This document shows, piece after piece, positions 19,451-27,634 of a stretch of 64,000 bases of DNA. The notes below the pieces were generated by a model. The model had not been told where the DNA came from, did not search any database, and saw nothing but the letters and a program-made list of their open reading frames with translations. A program made the position numbers and the translations under genes. Source of the stretch: Streptomyces sp. NBC_00102 (GTDB taxonomy: Bacteria > Actinomycetota > Actinomycetes > Streptomycetales > Streptomycetaceae); the NCBI RefSeq assembly GCF_026343115.1, contig NZ_JAPEMC010000001.1, forward strand, positions 2,728,001-2,792,000, in the 5' to 3' direction. Each line of letters begins with the position of its first letter. Within the stretch, counting starts at the first letter, position 1.

Positions 19451-21016
19451 CTACAGCCCCAGCGCCGCGTAGGCAGCGGCTTCCTCGCCAGGGTCGTACT
19501 CCGAACCCGGCGGGGCCACGAGACCGGCGAGGACGTCACGCCGGCCTCCCTTGCCGTCCCCGACGAGACCGTCCTCTCCCCGCGCCAGGGCCGCGGCCAG
19601 CCGATGGGCCCGGTACGCCTCCCAGGCCTCCGCCGAGCGGCACTGCCCGCACTTGGTCTCACCGCCCACCGCCCGGAACACATGCTCGTCGCCCGGCCCC
19701 TCGCAGGTCACGAGCGGCGCCGGAGGCACGTACGGCGGCGGCTCCTCGTCCACACCCTGGGGACGCGACGCCCCGTTGGACACCGCTCCTGACGAACGGC
19801 CGCGCGGAGCACCCGAAGCGGCATCCGCCAGGGCGTCCAGGTGAGCCCGGTCCGCCGGCATCTTGTGCTGCAGCCGGTACCGAAGGAACCCCACCGGCGA
19901 GTACACCCCTCCCTCCGGCAGCCACGAGACCAGCGTCTCCCGCAGCTCCGCCGCCGGCACCCCCCGCCGCAGCCACTCCGCCGCCAGGTCCACCAGCACC
20001 CGCGCCTCCCTCACCCCCAACGTCAGCTGCTTCGCCCCCCTCCGCAGCGACAGCAGCACCCGCTCGGCCTCCACCACCTCGAAGGCCCGCCTGGCCAACG
20101 GCTCCCCCTGCGACACGGCAACAGGCGCCGCAACAGGCTCCGGTACGGACGCCGCAACACGCGCCGGAACGGGCGCTGCAACGGGCGCCAGTACGGGAAC
20201 AGCCACGGGAACGCGTTCGGGCACGGACACCGGTACGGGTGCATACGCGGGCAGGGCCACCGGCGCGACGACAGCGGCCACCACCGGCCCCGGCTCCCAC
20301 TCCTCCGGCCCCTCGAAGGCATCCTCGGAGTACTTGTCGAAGTACTTCACGGAGTCGCCCTCGGAGTCCTCCTCGCCCAGCCACTCCGGCGGCTCCGCCC
20401 AGAAGCCTTCGCCGTCCTCCGCCGCGAACTGCGAGTAGGTACCGAACTCACTTGCGCCTCGTGTTCGTTCAGCTTTCGATTCGCATACCGCGCGGGTAGG
20501 TAGGGAGGATGAGTTCCCCATGAGTTGTACGTGAGGTGGGTAATCGCCGACCGACCAAGGACCCGTCGATCCGACCGCCCGGAAGTGGTCACCCGGCGCG
20601 ACCTGCGGCGATACGACCTCCCCGTAACAGACAGGCTCTTCGTCCAACTCCGTTTCCTCGGCGTCCAGATACTCCGAGCAGCTCTCCCAGTAGGCCTCCG
20701 CCTGCTGCCGGGTGCTCGGCGCGTTCGACAGGATCTGCGCCGTGGCCCACAGTCCACCCGGGCGCCGATAACGCCACTCGTGGAGAAAGCCCTCACGCTT
20801 CAGGAACTTCTTGGCCTTCTTGTACGGCCCGCCTTTGACCCCCGCGTCCCGCGCGAAATCCGACAACGGCCCGAGCACCCTCGGCCGTTGCACGGACGGA
20901 AGGCTCTCCATGTACAACACGATGATCTTCGCGTCACTGTTCATCCGTCGCGAGCCGACCAGCCCGCCCGAACGCCTCCCGGTGCCCAACACCGGCGAGA
21001 TAGCATGCCAAAGCAT
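19451..21016 (-). CDS. Winged-helix-type protein with Pro/Val-rich linker, function unknown
   Basis: A protein of up to 521 residues. The N-terminal part (VLYMESLPSVQRPRVLGPLS, then DFARDAGVKGGPYKKAKKFL, then REGFLHEWRYRRPGGLW) looks like a winged helix-turn-helix, as in phage or plasmid replication and regulatory proteins. A linker of about 60 residues rich in APV repeats follows. After it comes a helical region with LSLRRGAKQLTLGVREA, and a C-terminal segment with paired cysteines (VTCEGPG and TKCGQCRSAEAW) that may bind zinc. The start is uncertain; ATG 20944 (MNSDAKIIVLY) may be the true one. Long accessory-type proteins of this kind are common in Streptomyces; its job is not known. Confidence 0.65.
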   Translation of the reverse strand: MLWHAISPVLGTGRRSGGLVGSRRMNSDAKIIVLYMESLPSVQRPRVLGPLSDFARDAGVKGGPYKKAKKFLKREGFLHEWRYRRPGGLWATAQILSNAPSTRQQAEAYWESCSEYLDAEETELDEEPVCYGEVVSPQVAPGDHFRAVGSTGPWSVGDYPPHVQLMGNSSSLPTRAVCESKAERTRGASEFGTYSQFAAEDGEGFWAEPPEWLGEEDSEGDSVKYFDKYSEDAFEGPEEWEPGPVVAAVVAPVALPAYAPVPVSVPERVPVAVPVLAPVAAPVPARVAASVPEPVAAPVAVSQGEPLARRAFEVVEAERVLLSLRRGAKQLTLGVREARVLVDLAAEWLRRGVPAAELRETLVSWLPEGGVYSPVGFLRYRLQHKMPADRAHLDALADAASGAPRGRSSGAVSNGASRPQGVDEEPPPYVPPAPLVTCEGPGDEHVFRAVGGETKCGQCRSAEAWEAYRAHRLAAALARGEDGLVGDGKGGRRDVLAGLVAPPGSEYDPGEEAAAYAALGL

Positions 21017-21305
21017 CCCTGTGGATTCCTTTCATCCACTCGTGGTGAAGGCCCTCGGGAAGGTGTGACAGCACCTCCGGGGGCCGCTCCATGCGCACAG
21101 GAGCACACGGAGCGTGATGACGTGATCACCGTACATCACGCCGTGGGCACCCTTGTCCAGGTTTCGGCGAGAACAACCCCTGCGCGTGACTTCGGACTTC
21201 GCGCCACCCCACCCGCCCCACCACACCACCCGGTGAACAGGCCGCAACGCACGGAGACCCGGTTCGGCGGCCCTCCCTCGTCCTGCTGCCGCCGTGCACG
21301 GGTCC

Positions 21306-21770
21306 CTACTCCTCGCCGATGTCCTCGTTCCACAGGGCGGGCTTCTCCGCGATGAAGGCCCTCATCATGGCCGCGCATCGCTGGTCGTTCAGCGTCATCA
21401 CCTCGATGCCGTGCTCGGCCAACCACTCGTGGCCCCCTTGGAAGGTCTCGGCCTCGCCGATGACCACCCGTGAGATACCGAACTGACGGACCAGACCACT
21501 GCAGTACCAGCAGGGAGAGAGAGTTGTCACCATGGTCGTGCCGCGGTACGAACGCTGCCGTCCGGCAGCACGGAAGGCAGCGGTCTCCGCGTGCAGCGAC
21601 GGATCACCGTCCTGGACACGGCGGTTGTGCCCCCGCCCCAGCAGCGCCCCATCAGCCCCGTAAAGCGCGGCACCGATCGGGACTCCTCCCTCCGCAAGGC
21701 CGGCCTCGGCCTCGGCTACCGCGGTGTTCAGCCAGGCGGCGGCCCGCACCGAAGTCAATTCCATCCCCAT
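21306..21770 (-). CDS. Nucleoside/cytosine deaminase
   Basis: A protein of 154 residues of the cytidine deaminase superfamily. The zinc site is formed by HAETAAF (His and catalytic Glu) and SPCWYCSGLV (two Cys). N-terminal VPIGAALYGADGALLGRGHN is typical of FCY1-like cytosine deaminases and guanine deaminases. The cytoplasmic reaction would be hydrolytic deamination of a free base or nucleoside. The final residues KPALWNEDIGEE match the C-terminal lid of the cytosine deaminase branch, which favours that call. Confidence 0.9.
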   Translation of the reverse strand: MGMELTSVRAAAWLNTAVAEAEAGLAEGGVPIGAALYGADGALLGRGHNRRVQDGDPSLHAETAAFRAAGRQRSYRGTTMVTTLSPCWYCSGLVRQFGISRVVIGEAETFQGGHEWLAEHGIEVMTLNDQRCAAMMRAFIAEKPALWNEDIGEE

Positions 21771-21901
21771 GCGCCTTCGCTCCCTGTCTTACGTGGACGA
21801 CGTCGGCGACCCTCCCCCGGAAGCTGCTGTCCAGCTTCTTCCTGATCGGTGGGGTGCTCTGGCAGGTCGTCGTCCGTTGAAGTGAGGCGACCAGAAGGGA
21901 G

Positions 21902-22174
21902 TCAGGAGGAGCTGCCGGGCTCCCCAGCCCCGTGCCGCAGGAACCTCTTCACCTGATGGGTGGTCGGGAACTCCAGACGCCCGCACAGCATGGAGATCTC
22001 GATCAACGGCCCGTCGACCCCCGCCTCGCGCAGGCCGCGCAGGTACGCCCTCAACTCCGCTTCATCGGTGGTCTCCAGCACGACCTCCCACCGCCCCAGC
22101 TCCGGCGCGGTCCGAGCGGCGACCCGCCGGCTCTGGGCCTCCAGCCGCCGCTTCCTCTTCGCTTGTCCAGGCAC
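21902..22174 (-). CDS. Small hypothetical protein
   Basis: A protein of 90 residues, starting MPGQAKRKRRLEAQSRRVAA from GTG 22174, which has a GGGGGAGAA site upstream; a longer ATG start at 22231 is less likely. A beta-alpha segment WEVVLETTDEAELRAYLRGL and HQVKRFLRHG near the C-terminus are visible. Family not recognised by function; the basic N-terminus suggests nucleic-acid binding, which is only a guess. Confidence 0.6.
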   Translation of the reverse strand: MPGQAKRKRRLEAQSRRVAARTAPELGRWEVVLETTDEAELRAYLRGLREAGVDGPLIEISMLCGRLEFPTTHQVKRFLRHGAGEPGSSS

Positions 22175-22303
22175 CGGCCGATCTTCTCCCCCTGCCCACG
22201 GAATCGGCAAGGCGGCCGGCCCCGCGCGCACGTGCCGTACCTACCCCGCCGACAGACGGCACCAGGGACAGTCCTTGGGCCGGCTCGGCACCGATGCCGG
22301 AAC

Positions 22304-22915
22304 TCACCCCGCGCCCGACGGCTCGGAGAGTGTAGCGATCTCGCGATCGAAGAAGTCGCCGTACTCCTCGCCCTGTTCGTACAGCACGTCGAACCCCGCC
22401 GAGGTCTCCTCGATCAACGCCGCGTCGGTGAAACGGTTGGCACCCGCCGCGTTTCCGTCGTCGTCGTACCGCACCTCGAACATCACCCGATTCCCGAGGA
22501 TCACCACCTCGGGGACGGGCCGGTCGTCCTCGATGTCGGCGATGGTGCGGGCATCGAGGAGCCGGATGCGGTCCCCCACTTCGACCCGTAGGCGAAGAAC
22601 GTGCAACTCCCACTGCACGTAGGGCGTGACGGGGAACTCCACCACCCTGAGGCGGCGTTGCAGCACCCCGAGGCGGTCCACCTCCTCGACCTGCTGGACA
22701 TAGGCGTCACGCCGCTCCTCGATCAGCGAGAGCGCCTTATCCCATTGCCCGGCCGCGAACGCCTCCCAACTCGCAAAGCCGCGTTCCTTGAAATTCTGAC
22801 CGCGCTCCAGCTTGTTGAGGTGCCGAATCCCGCCCCTCAGTGCCTGGTAGTACTCCTCGTGATAGCGCGGGCGGTCGAGTCGGAAAGAGATTCCCCGGGG
22901 AAACGAATCAAACAT
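22304..22915 (-). CDS. DUF6879 family protein
   Basis: A protein of 203 residues. Seen in the sequence: LNKLERGQNFKERGFASWEAF, WDKALSLIEERR and VVEFPVTPYVQWELHVLRLR, which match the actinobacterial DUF6879 domain, then EVVILGNRVMFEVRYDDDG and DAALIEETSAGFDVLYEQG. These proteins are usually encoded next to small proteins or XRE regulators in accessory regions; their function is unknown. The start ATG overlaps the stop of the upstream small gene by eight bases, so the two form a coupled pair. Confidence 0.8.
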   Translation of the reverse strand: MFDSFPRGISFRLDRPRYHEEYYQALRGGIRHLNKLERGQNFKERGFASWEAFAAGQWDKALSLIEERRDAYVQQVEEVDRLGVLQRRLRVVEFPVTPYVQWELHVLRLRVEVGDRIRLLDARTIADIEDDRPVPEVVILGNRVMFEVRYDDDGNAAGANRFTDAALIEETSAGFDVLYEQGEEYGDFFDREIATLSEPSGAG

Positions 22916-23180
22916 GGGGAATATCCGGCTTCGCCGCGATGAGCATGCTCCTCGGAATCACCACGAGCCGCTCGTCGGGGCCGATCGACACCCCTGCGGG
23001 CAGTCTCGTACCGAGCGAACTCGACAGATCTCTGCCGATGACGGCGATATCGCCGTTCTCCAGCTCCCACATGTCGGGGCAGTCGGGAGTGTCGGAGGTG
23101 ACCCCCAGTTCCTGCGGCGATCTACCGATCCGCCGACGGAAGGTCGTTTCCGGATCCGCTTCCCATGACCTCACCACCAT
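22908..23180 (-). CDS. Small protein paired with DUF6879
   Basis: A protein of 90 residues: MVVRSWEADPETTFRRRIGR, then CPDMWELENGDIAVIGRDL and ERLVVIPRSMLIAAK. ATG 23180 was chosen because GGAGG lies six bases upstream; a longer start at 23225 lacks one. The gene overlaps the DUF6879 gene and is divergent from the NLR-like pair. Similar small proteins with a WELENGDIAVIG motif often precede DUF6879 genes. Function unknown. Confidence 0.75.
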   Translation of the reverse strand: MVVRSWEADPETTFRRRIGRSPQELGVTSDTPDCPDMWELENGDIAVIGRDLSSSLGTRLPAGVSIGPDERLVVIPRSMLIAAKPDIPHV

Positions 23181-23373
23181 TGCCTGCCTCCACTGCACGG
23201 CGTCAAACCCGGTCGACGGTAGCACCGCGGGGTGATCCGATGGTCAGAAATTCGAAAAGCACCGAATAGAACGAGCCATTCCGCGCGTCTCGTTCGGTCA
23301 CTCCAGACGCAATGTCGCACGCTCCTGGCAGAATGCCGGATGACTGCCGGACGGCCTGACCCGGGGGAGAACT

Positions 23374-23787
23374 GTGGAACCAGAACTCACCTCGCTCGCA
23401 CAGGCGGGTGGAGCAGCACTCGTGACCTTGATGGCTTCCGACGCCTGGCAGGTGACCCGCGACAGGCTCGTCCAACTGTGGCAGCGCGTGCAGCCACACC
23501 GGGCCGACGATGTCACGGCACAACTGGACGCGGGCCGGGCGGAGACAGCGATTGCCGCGGAGTCCGACGACCAAGAGGTGCTGGCAGAGCTGCGCGCCGA
23601 ATGGCAGGGCAGGTTGCGGCGGTTGCTCGCCGCCCGGCCCGATGCCGCCGCGGAGCTGCGCGGTCTGCTCGACGAGATCGCGCGCGAGGAGCCGCCGGGC
23701 TCCTCCGCCGTCACCCAGCACGCCACGGCTTCCGGGCATGCCCGTATCAACCAGGCGGGGCGAGACCAGCACATCACCGAGCGATGA
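23374..23787 (+). CDS. Small helical putative effector with C-terminal amyloid-like motif (Bell-like)
   Basis: A protein of 137 residues. Residues 1-35 (LAQAGGAALVTLMASDAW then QVTRDRLVQLW) form an amphipathic or hydrophobic helix, like the N-terminus of bacterial Bell-type cell-death domains; this family link is from memory. The middle is helical. The last residues, 125-136, read INQAGRDQHITE and closely match VYQATGDQHITE at the N-terminus of the next protein. GTG 23374 has GGGGGAG upstream. The stop overlaps the next ATG (ATGA). The likely role is effector of the NLR-like protein encoded downstream, inferred from the shared motif and coupling. Confidence 0.75.
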   Translation: MEPELTSLAQAGGAALVTLMASDAWQVTRDRLVQLWQRVQPHRADDVTAQLDAGRAETAIAAESDDQEVLAELRAEWQGRLRRLLAARPDAAAELRGLLDEIAREEPPGSSAVTQHATASGHARINQAGRDQHITER

Positions 23788-25967
23788 GCGGTGCGATGGA
23801 CGGCCGCGCGGAGAACGACGGCCGGGTGTACCAGGCGACGGGCGACCAGCACATCACCGAACACCATCACTACGCGCGGAGCGACCGCGCCGCGGCGGAG
23901 GGACCGGACTCCGTCCGCCGCCCGGCAGTCGGCCGCACGCCCCTCGCTCTGCGCGACCGCAGCGAGGTGCTGGCACGGTTGCGGGGCGGCGTCGGGCTGG
24001 GCCGTGGCTCCGAGGTGTACGTCCTGCACGGCATGGGAGGCTGCGGCAAGACCGCTGTCGCACAGGCGTTCTTCGAGATCGCCACCACCGAGTACCAGCG
24101 GGTGGGCCTGTGGGTCAACGCCGCCGACCGCGCCTCGCTCCGAGCCGGCATGCTCGCCGCCGCAGCGGACCGAGGCGCCCTCGACGGTGAGCTGATGGCC
24201 GCCCACCAGGGACACCGCCCCGCGGCGGATCTGGTGTGGCACTACCTGGACAGGTCCGCCGAGCCCTGGCTGCTGGTACTCGACAACGCCGACGATCCGG
24301 CGATTCTCCGCGACGGCAGCTGGCTGCGGGCAAGTCCGCGCGGCACGGTGCTGGTCACCACCCGCCGTGCGACCCCACGGTGGTGGCCCGGAGCGGAGCT
24401 GCAACACATCGGTGTGCTCCCGCGCGAGGACGCGGCGCGCGTGCTCTGCGACCTGGCCCCGGACAGCGGCACGATGGCGCAGGCGGCCCAGGTCGCCGAC
24501 CGGCTGGGACGGCTGCCCCTGGCCCTCACCCTTGCGGGCGGGTTCCTGGCCCACCAGGTGATCGATCCCTGGACGATGGACCGGTACGGCGGCCGGCTCG
24601 AAGACGACGAAGCGGTCGCACTGATCGACCGGGGCGCGGATGCCCTTGCCAACGAGGACCCACGCCATCTGGTGCAACGGACCTGGCAGTTGACGCTCGA
24701 CTCGTTCGAAGAGCACGGGCTGCCAGAAGCGGTCACCCTGTTGAAACTACTTGCCCGGTTCGCCCCCGAGCCACTGCCGCTGTCGGTGCTGAACCGACCC
24801 GAGATCGGCGCGGTCCTCCTGCCGGCCCGTGCCGAGACCGCGTTGACGGCACTGCTCGACCACTCTCTGACCCAGCTCGTTCCCCTCGGTGACGTGCGCT
24901 GCGCGCACAGCCATGGCGTGCTCCTGGAAACGGTCGCGGTGGCAACGCCTCCGGGGGACATCCCCATGCTCAACACGACAGCGGTCCGCTTGCTGGACGC
25001 AGCCGTACCTGCGGTTCCGAAGGCCGGGCCGCACGACTCGCGGCTGCGTCTGCTCGCGCCGCACTGCCTCGCCCTGCTCCGCAGGACGACCGGGCAGTCC
25101 GACACCGAGGACGCGCTGCGCGTGGCCACCCGGCTGGCCGTCGCACTGCACCGCACCGGTGACTACCTGTCCGCCTGGGAGACAGCCAGTGCGGCAGTCG
25201 CGCTCGCGGCAGGGACGCTCGGCGAGGAACACCGACTCGTACTCGCGGCCCACGCGAGGGTCGGCCGTTCACTCTTCAGACTGGGACGCTACGAGGAAGC
25301 CGGGCAAGTGCTCCACCGCGTCCGTGCCGCCCAACTGCGGCTGTTCGGTGCGGACGATCCGGATTCCCTGGACACCGGCCAGGGCCTGCAACTCGTGCTC
25401 GGCAACACGGGAAAGCGCGAGGAGGCCGTCGCGCTCCTGCGATCGGTCGTGGCGGGCCGGCAGGCGGTCCTGGGGCCGTGGCACCCCGCCACCCTCCGCT
25501 CGCGGGCCAGTCTGCTGGCGATGCTCACCGCAACGGAGATCGCGGCCGAGATCGCAACCGAAGCCGGTGATCAGGACGACGACGCACTGATGTCGGTGCC
25601 GCAGGCATGCGCCCGGCACCTGGGCTCCGATCACGCGGTCACACTGAGCGCCAGACACAACCACGCCCGCGCCCAATTCGTACTCGGACGGTACGGGCCC
25701 GCCGACGCCGAGATCCGGCAGGTGGTCGAGGACTACCGGCGCCACCTCGGAGCGGAATTCCCCGCCGTCCTCGCCGCAATGCAGTTGCACGCCCAGACGC
25801 AGACCGCACTCGGGCACGTGGATGCCGGAATCGGGCTCATGGCCGAGGTTCTGGCCGGACGCGAACGCAGCCTGGGCGCCCACCATCACTTCACGGTGGT
25901 GAGCCGTGGTCTGCTGGAAGAGCTCGGTTCGGGGCAATGGCGGCCGCCCCAACCGCCGCCGATGTGA
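23784..25967 (+). CDS. NB-ARC/TPR (NLR-like STAND) ATPase
   Basis: A protein of 727 residues. The N-terminal motif VYQATGDQHITEHHHY at 15-30 repeats that of the preceding protein. An NB-ARC ATPase follows: P-loop GMGGCGKT (83-90), Walker B LLVLDNADD, sensor VLVTTR, and GLPLAL-type RLPLALTLAGG. A winged-helix-like part contains LDSFEEHGLPEAVTLLKLLA. The C-terminal half has TPR units of the kinesin-light-chain type (YLSAWETASAAVALAAGTLG and RYEEAGQVLHRVRAAQLRLF among them). Such STAND proteins sense a trigger by the repeats, oligomerise and activate an effector; many act in phage defence. The start ATG overlaps the upstream stop, so the two genes are translated together. Confidence 0.9.
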   Translation: MSGAMDGRAENDGRVYQATGDQHITEHHHYARSDRAAAEGPDSVRRPAVGRTPLALRDRSEVLARLRGGVGLGRGSEVYVLHGMGGCGKTAVAQAFFEIATTEYQRVGLWVNAADRASLRAGMLAAAADRGALDGELMAAHQGHRPAADLVWHYLDRSAEPWLLVLDNADDPAILRDGSWLRASPRGTVLVTTRRATPRWWPGAELQHIGVLPREDAARVLCDLAPDSGTMAQAAQVADRLGRLPLALTLAGGFLAHQVIDPWTMDRYGGRLEDDEAVALIDRGADALANEDPRHLVQRTWQLTLDSFEEHGLPEAVTLLKLLARFAPEPLPLSVLNRPEIGAVLLPARAETALTALLDHSLTQLVPLGDVRCAHSHGVLLETVAVATPPGDIPMLNTTAVRLLDAAVPAVPKAGPHDSRLRLLAPHCLALLRRTTGQSDTEDALRVATRLAVALHRTGDYLSAWETASAAVALAAGTLGEEHRLVLAAHARVGRSLFRLGRYEEAGQVLHRVRAAQLRLFGADDPDSLDTGQGLQLVLGNTGKREEAVALLRSVVAGRQAVLGPWHPATLRSRASLLAMLTATEIAAEIATEAGDQDDDALMSVPQACARHLGSDHAVTLSARHNHARAQFVLGRYGPADAEIRQVVEDYRRHLGAEFPAVLAAMQLHAQTQTALGHVDAGIGLMAEVLAGRERSLGAHHHFTVVSRGLLEELGSGQWRPPQPPPM

Positions 25968-26274
25968 GGCCACACAGGTGCCCGGCGCATTGAGCCGACC
26001 CGCTCACCGGCACCTGACGGATCTCCCCATCCATCGAGACGACATCGCGGCCCCGACGTCGGCAGCCTCCCCGCGATGAGTCGACAGCCTGAGCCCGAGG
26101 GGCGAAGGCACGTCCGGGGAAGGCCAGTTGGTAGGACCACCCGACAATGGCGGAACGGCAAGGCGGTGCACGCCCGAACCCCTCCCGGGTGAACTCTCCG
26201 TAGTGGATCTAGTGCGCAGAGTGACCTTGGGCATACGGTCGGCGCGCAACCGACAACGCCTGCTTGGAGCTTCC
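25968..26274. other. 307-base intergenic region before the secreted SGNH hydrolase
   Basis: No gene is seen. The segment must carry the promoter of the downstream secreted hydrolase; the sequence near 26200-26225 is less GC-rich. No clear dyad or repeat was found. Confidence 0.45.
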
Positions 26275-27246
26275 ATGCCACGTTTCCGTACCCGCCCGAT
26301 CCTGCTGGCCTCGGCCGCGACACTCGTCGCGGGCGCCCTGGTCCCCACCCAGCTCGTCGGGGCGCAGCCCGCCGCCGCGGCGAGCTACGACTGGGTGGCT
26401 CTGGGCGATTCCTACACCGCCGGGGTCATCCCGGCCGCCGGTGACGTCTTCGAGTACCCCCGGGACGGCTGCGACCGCACCGACCGGTCCTACCCGCAGG
26501 TCATCGACCGGGACCTGGGTTCGCTCATCGAGCTGACCAACGTCAGCTGCGGCGCCGCGACCATCCAGGACATCACCTTCAGGGCGCAGGAGCCGATCGG
26601 TCGGCACCTGCCGCCCGTCTCGGAGGACCCGGACTACCCCTTCCCGCCGGTTCCTCCCCAGTCCGATGCGGTCAAGGAAGGCACCGACGTCATCACCGTC
26701 GGTGCGGGCGGCAACACCCTCGGCTTCGCCGACATCCTCATGAAGTGCCTGGAGCTGGGTCAGGGCAGCGGCGGAGTGGGCACGCCCTGCAAGGACGAAC
26801 TGGCCGCGAGTATCCCCGCCAAGCTGAACCAGGTGAGCCGCGACTACGACCAGATGCTCGCCAAGCTCCACGAGAAGGGCCCACACGCCAAGATCCTGGC
26901 CGTGGGCTACCCCACGATCGTCCCCGAGGACACCTCCAAGTGTCACTACAACAACGTGCAGCAGTTCCTCTCGATCACCCAGGGTGACCTGGACTGGCTG
27001 CGTGAGGACGTCCTGGAGCCCCTCAACAAGGTCATCGAGAAGTCGGCCGACACGCTCGACACCGCCACGTTCGTCAACCTCTACGACTCCTCGAAGAACC
27101 ACAGCGTGTGTGACTCCGGCAAGTGGGTCGAGGGCCTCTTCGACCACGACAACCGCGTGGCCTTCGTCCACCCCAACGCCAAGGGCCACCAGAACGCCGC
27201 CGACCGCGTCACCTCGGCGATCCTGAACGCCATCTCCCCGGAGTAG
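26275..27246 (+). CDS. Secreted SGNH lipase/esterase
   Basis: A protein of 323 residues. The signal peptide begins MPRFRTRPILLASAATLVAG and is cut near AAAASYDW. The mature enzyme has block I ALGDSYTAG, block III VGAGGNTLGFAD and block V FVHPNAKGHQNAADR, the SGNH set. Six cysteines are spaced as in the Streptomyces secreted lipases and phospholipases of this type, suggesting three disulphides. It would hydrolyse ester lipids outside the cell. ATG 26275 has TTGGAGC just upstream. A hairpin terminator follows. Confidence 0.9.
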   Translation: MPRFRTRPILLASAATLVAGALVPTQLVGAQPAAAASYDWVALGDSYTAGVIPAAGDVFEYPRDGCDRTDRSYPQVIDRDLGSLIELTNVSCGAATIQDITFRAQEPIGRHLPPVSEDPDYPFPPVPPQSDAVKEGTDVITVGAGGNTLGFADILMKCLELGQGSGGVGTPCKDELAASIPAKLNQVSRDYDQMLAKLHEKGPHAKILAVGYPTIVPEDTSKCHYNNVQQFLSITQGDLDWLREDVLEPLNKVIEKSADTLDTATFVNLYDSSKNHSVCDSGKWVEGLFDHDNRVAFVHPNAKGHQNAADRVTSAILNAISPE

Positions 27247-27271
27247 CCCGCGTCCCGCGCCCGCATCCGGT

Positions 27272-27318
27272 GGTGCGGGGGCTGCCTTCACCATCCCTGC
27301 GGAGGCAACCCCCGCACC
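27272..27318. terminator. hairpin terminator after the SGNH lipase gene
   Basis: GGTGCGGGGG (27272-27281) pairs with CCCCCGCACC (27309-27318), and the stem continues inward with GCCT/AGGC. It lies 26 bases past the lipase stop codon. Confidence 0.75.
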
Positions 27319-27337
27319 ATCTCGGCTACTTCTTCTT

Positions 27338-27505
27338 CTACTTCTTCCTCACGCCCTCGTTCCAGATGAGTTTCGCGATGCTGGGTCTCACCGCCGTGGT
27401 GATGACGCCCATCGCCGTACGGACGTATCGGCGCTCCGCCAACTCCCGCAGCATGCTCGCCGCGAGGTCCGGGCGGGCGGTGAAGACGCCGTCCGCGCTC
27501 CCCAC
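27338..27505 (-). CDS. Possible small gene or 3' remnant of a larger gene
   Basis: On the minus strand the frame ending at the stop 27338-27340 reads V-G-S-A-D-G-V-F-T-A-R-P-D-L, then AASMLRELAERRYVRTAMGV, then ITTAVRPSIAKLIWNEGVRKK split at the linker. This is protein-like with high GC3 over 55 codons. The GTG at 27505 has no clear ribosome binding site. It could be the tail of a lost gene in the 390-base gap between the lipase and the TPR gene. Low certainty. Confidence 0.35.
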   Translation of the reverse strand: MGSADGVFTARPDLAASMLRELAERRYVRTAMGVITTAVRPSIAKLIWNEGVRKK

Positions 27506-27634
27506 CCCGGCCGAAGCCCGCAGGGTCCTCGTACCCGCGCTGCGGGCGGCGCTGGCACCGGGGAGACGGGGCCCCGCGCTCCGGCGGTGAGAGGGCCGGG
27601 AGGGGGCGTGTTCCGAACGAAGGAACGAAGGGCC

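Noticed and set aside
19451..26000. Prophage or integrated element around the NLR locus
   Set aside because: No integrase, transposase, phage structural gene, tRNA or flanking direct repeat was found, so an element boundary cannot be supported.
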